Source: Maylandia zebra (taxonomy: Eukaryota; Chordata; Actinopteri; Cichliformes; Cichlidae). From it: a stretch of 64,000 bases of DNA. The notes below the pieces were generated by a model. That model was given only the letters and a program-made list of their open reading frames with translations. It did not search any database and was not told where the DNA came from. The number at the start of each line of letters is the position of its first letter. Positions within the stretch are counted from its first letter, which is position 1. The translations under genes and the position numbers were made by a program. This document shows, piece after piece, positions 62,344 to 64,000 of this stretch. The stretch covers positions 32,470,509-32,534,508 of the forward strand of contig NC_135182.1 of assembly GCF_041146795.1 (NCBI RefSeq). Direction: 5' to 3'.

Positions 62344-62409
62344 CCATCCATCCATCCATCCATCCATCCATCCATCCATCCATCCATCCATCCATCCATC
62401 CATCCATCC
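62344..62409. repeat. (ATCC)n tetranucleotide repeat
   Basis: About 16 units of CCAT/ATCC. On the minus strand this is (ATGG)n and directly follows the 3' end of the Rex-type LINE fragment, so it is best read as that element's expanded tail. Confidence 0.92.
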
Positions 62410-63175
62410 TCTTATGCTTCTCTAGCTCTTCTGGGGGCATACGAAACCATTCCCAAGCCAGTGTGTTCTGAGTCGGTCCAGGGACTTCTCATAGTAGGAT
62501 ATGTCTGAAACACTTCACCTAGGAGGTGCCCAGGATGCATCCAGATCAGATGCCCACAGCATTGTGATGGAGTCCTTTCGTTGTGGAAGAGTAGTAACTC
62601 TACTCTGAGTGCCCCCCCGAATGTCTGATCTCTTAGGTTGAGCTTCTACACCTTACAGAGGAATCTCTTTTCCACCATTTGTTTCCATTCTCATTCTGTC
62701 CATCACCACCCAGATAACCTGACCACAGGTGAGGGTGGGATTATATCAACTGATAGACTGACAGCTTTGTTTTCATGCTCAGCTCGCTCTGCAACACAAC
62801 AGACTGGAACAGCTTCTTCATCACTGATGACTGTGCTAATTCATCTGTCAGTCTCTTGTTCCATTCTTCCTTCATTCATGAACAAGACCCCAAGATACTT
62901 ACATAAGATATTCATCTGTTTGGGGTAGCAACTCAAGGGCAACCAGTAGTCGGCACTCCACCCTTTTCCGGCCGAGAATCATGGCCTCAGACTTGGAGAT
63001 GCTATTTTTTACCCCAGATGCTTCACACTTGGCTGCAAACTGCCCAGTGCAATCTGGAGGTAATGGGTCAATGAAGCCAACAGAACGACATCATCTGCAA
63101 AAAGCAGAGATGAGATCCGAGACCGTTGTACCCAAGACCTTCCCACCCTTGGCTGCACCCTAGAAAATGGTTTGA
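62410..63175 (-). mobile_element. Rex-type LINE fragment with reverse transcriptase remnant, minus strand
   Basis: From left to right (3' to 5' of the element): 'tctagctcttctgggggcat', 'ccattcccaagccagtgtgt', 'gaggtgcccaggatgcatcc', 'atgaacaagaccccaagata', 'atcatggcctcagacttgga' and 'gacatcatctgcaaaaagca'. Minus-strand translation near 63045-63120 gives SRISSLLFADDVVLLAS, the RT catalytic box with FADD intact, although stops elsewhere show the copy is dead. Fish LINEs of this type carry ISSLLFADDVVLLAS and a (ATGG)n tail. Assignment to the Rex3/RTE group is tentative. Confidence 0.7.
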
Positions 63176-63179
63176 ACCT

Positions 63180-63376
63180 GCAGGGGTCTCGAGGCGCTCT
63201 GGCTTCCTCCCAAACTCCAAAGACATGCATGCGAGATTATAATTGGAGATTCTGAAATTGGTGTGGATGTGAATGTGAAGATGACTGGTGACACTCACAC
63301 TATGACAGCTACAATAGGCTCCTCCCCTCTGCGACCCTGAACTGGATAACCAGTTGAGAAAAATGGTGGATGGAAG
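63180..63376 (+). repeat. common teleost interspersed repeat fragment
   Basis: 'tggcttcctcccaaactcca', 'aagacatgcatgcgagatta', 'cacactatgacagctacaat', 'aggctcctcccctctgcgac' and 'cctgaactggataaccagtt' are decayed versions of a very frequent fish repeat ending in TGGATGG units. Its left border abuts the Rex-type fragment. Confidence 0.5.
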
Positions 63377-64000
63377 GATTTTTTGACAGAACTTTTATTT
63401 GAGTGATTTTGTTTTGTTTTGCAAATGAACAGAAACATGATAATGGAATTAACTATTATGCTAATTTACTCAGTTATTTTACTTCAATTTTCAAGCAGAC
63501 ATTAAACTATTAAAAACTGAACAGTTTGTGACTAGTTCTAGTCAAAAAATATATATTACACTTGTTTAGAGTGGCACATTGTCAGATGTAATCCACCTCA
63601 ATTCTCATAAGATGGCAGTTTGCAGACTAGCTCATTAAAGAACCAAGAATAAGAGGCCATCGCCGGCCGATAATTTCAGAATGCTGCAACTGGTGCTTCT
63701 TTAGTGCTCTACAACAGCAGCATTCTCCCATATGATATAAGCATTTGGAATTACACACTGAAAGTCAATAACTATATGCAAATAAGAGTATAGTTCATTT
63801 ACAACCAGTTATTGTAGACTTTCAGACTCGTAAATTGTTATAGAATATGTTGGATGTCAACAGCTGTCAGACCATTATAGCTATTGAAAAAGTGGGACAT
63901 CTATCTCACTTGGCCTGTATATTCTGGGTGTTAGGGAGTTTGGTGGTGTTTATGAGGTGCTGCTCCATCATTGGCGTATACATTACTGCGAGGGAGTATG
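63377..64000 (-). other. tmeff2 intron, end of window
   Basis: A/T-rich DNA without a recognisable exon or element. Confidence 0.35.

Noticed and set aside
62344-62409. Regular repeat array that could suggest CRISPR or a minisatellite
   Set aside because: It is a pure tetranucleotide without spacers and is the tail of a LINE.
56550-64000. Search for the preceding tmeff2 exons
   Set aside because: No minus-strand stretch with the EGF-like CPE.YNG.C.HGKC pattern and a matching donor was found, so none is reported.

Overview
This is vertebrate nuclear DNA from a ray-finned fish, most likely a percomorph teleost. The host genes are split by GT-AG introns. The best protein matches by eye are fish-type SPEG, CXCR1/2, NABP1, CAVIN2 and TMEFF2. 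Long CA/TG microsatellites and typical teleost transposon debris (L2-like, RTE-like and Rex-type LINEs, Tc1-like, hAT-like and Harbinger-like elements) fill the rest. Family names rest on remembered sequences, since no search could be run.

All recognised host genes lie on the minus strand. From left to right they are: the first coding exon of speg (2426-2843, rest outside the window); a complete two-exon chemokine receptor of the cxcr1/2 type (9763-10945); a complete six-exon nabp1 (15160-17257), the single-stranded-DNA-binding subunit of the SOSS complex; tRNA-Ser(CGA) (18789-18870); a complete two-exon cavin2/sdpr (23531-41080) with a 16.1-kb intron; tRNA-Ser(AGA) (49975-50056); and the last two coding exons of tmeff2 (54035-56549), whose upstream exons were not found and probably lie beyond 64000.

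The order nabp1-cavin2-tmeff2 matches human 2q32.3. speg and cxcr1/2 both correspond to human 2q35, so the window joins two blocks that are far apart on the human chromosome. The genes do not form one pathway: Ig-domain muscle kinase, chemokine receptor, DNA-damage response, caveola coat and transmembrane follistatin-like protein.

Mobile DNA: an L2/CR1-type LINE (about 6575-9122) keeps a 690-codon open frame with an intact reverse transcriptase core and a hexamer-repeat tail, so it looks young. The other copies are degenerate or non-autonomous: a hAT-like element (about 4649-5545), two deleted Tc1-like copies (28934-29720 and about 60320-61490), a Harbinger-like MITE with TTA duplications (35961-36349), a second small inverted-repeat MITE (49344-49540), an RTE-like LINE end (about 44455-45046) and several Rex-type LINE pieces (52024-53212, 62344-63175). 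No LTR retrovirus-like element, CRISPR array or bacterial-type gene cluster was recognised. I found no convincing new biological system; the most useful items are the open-frame LINE, the MITE with clean boundaries and the gene-order junction.
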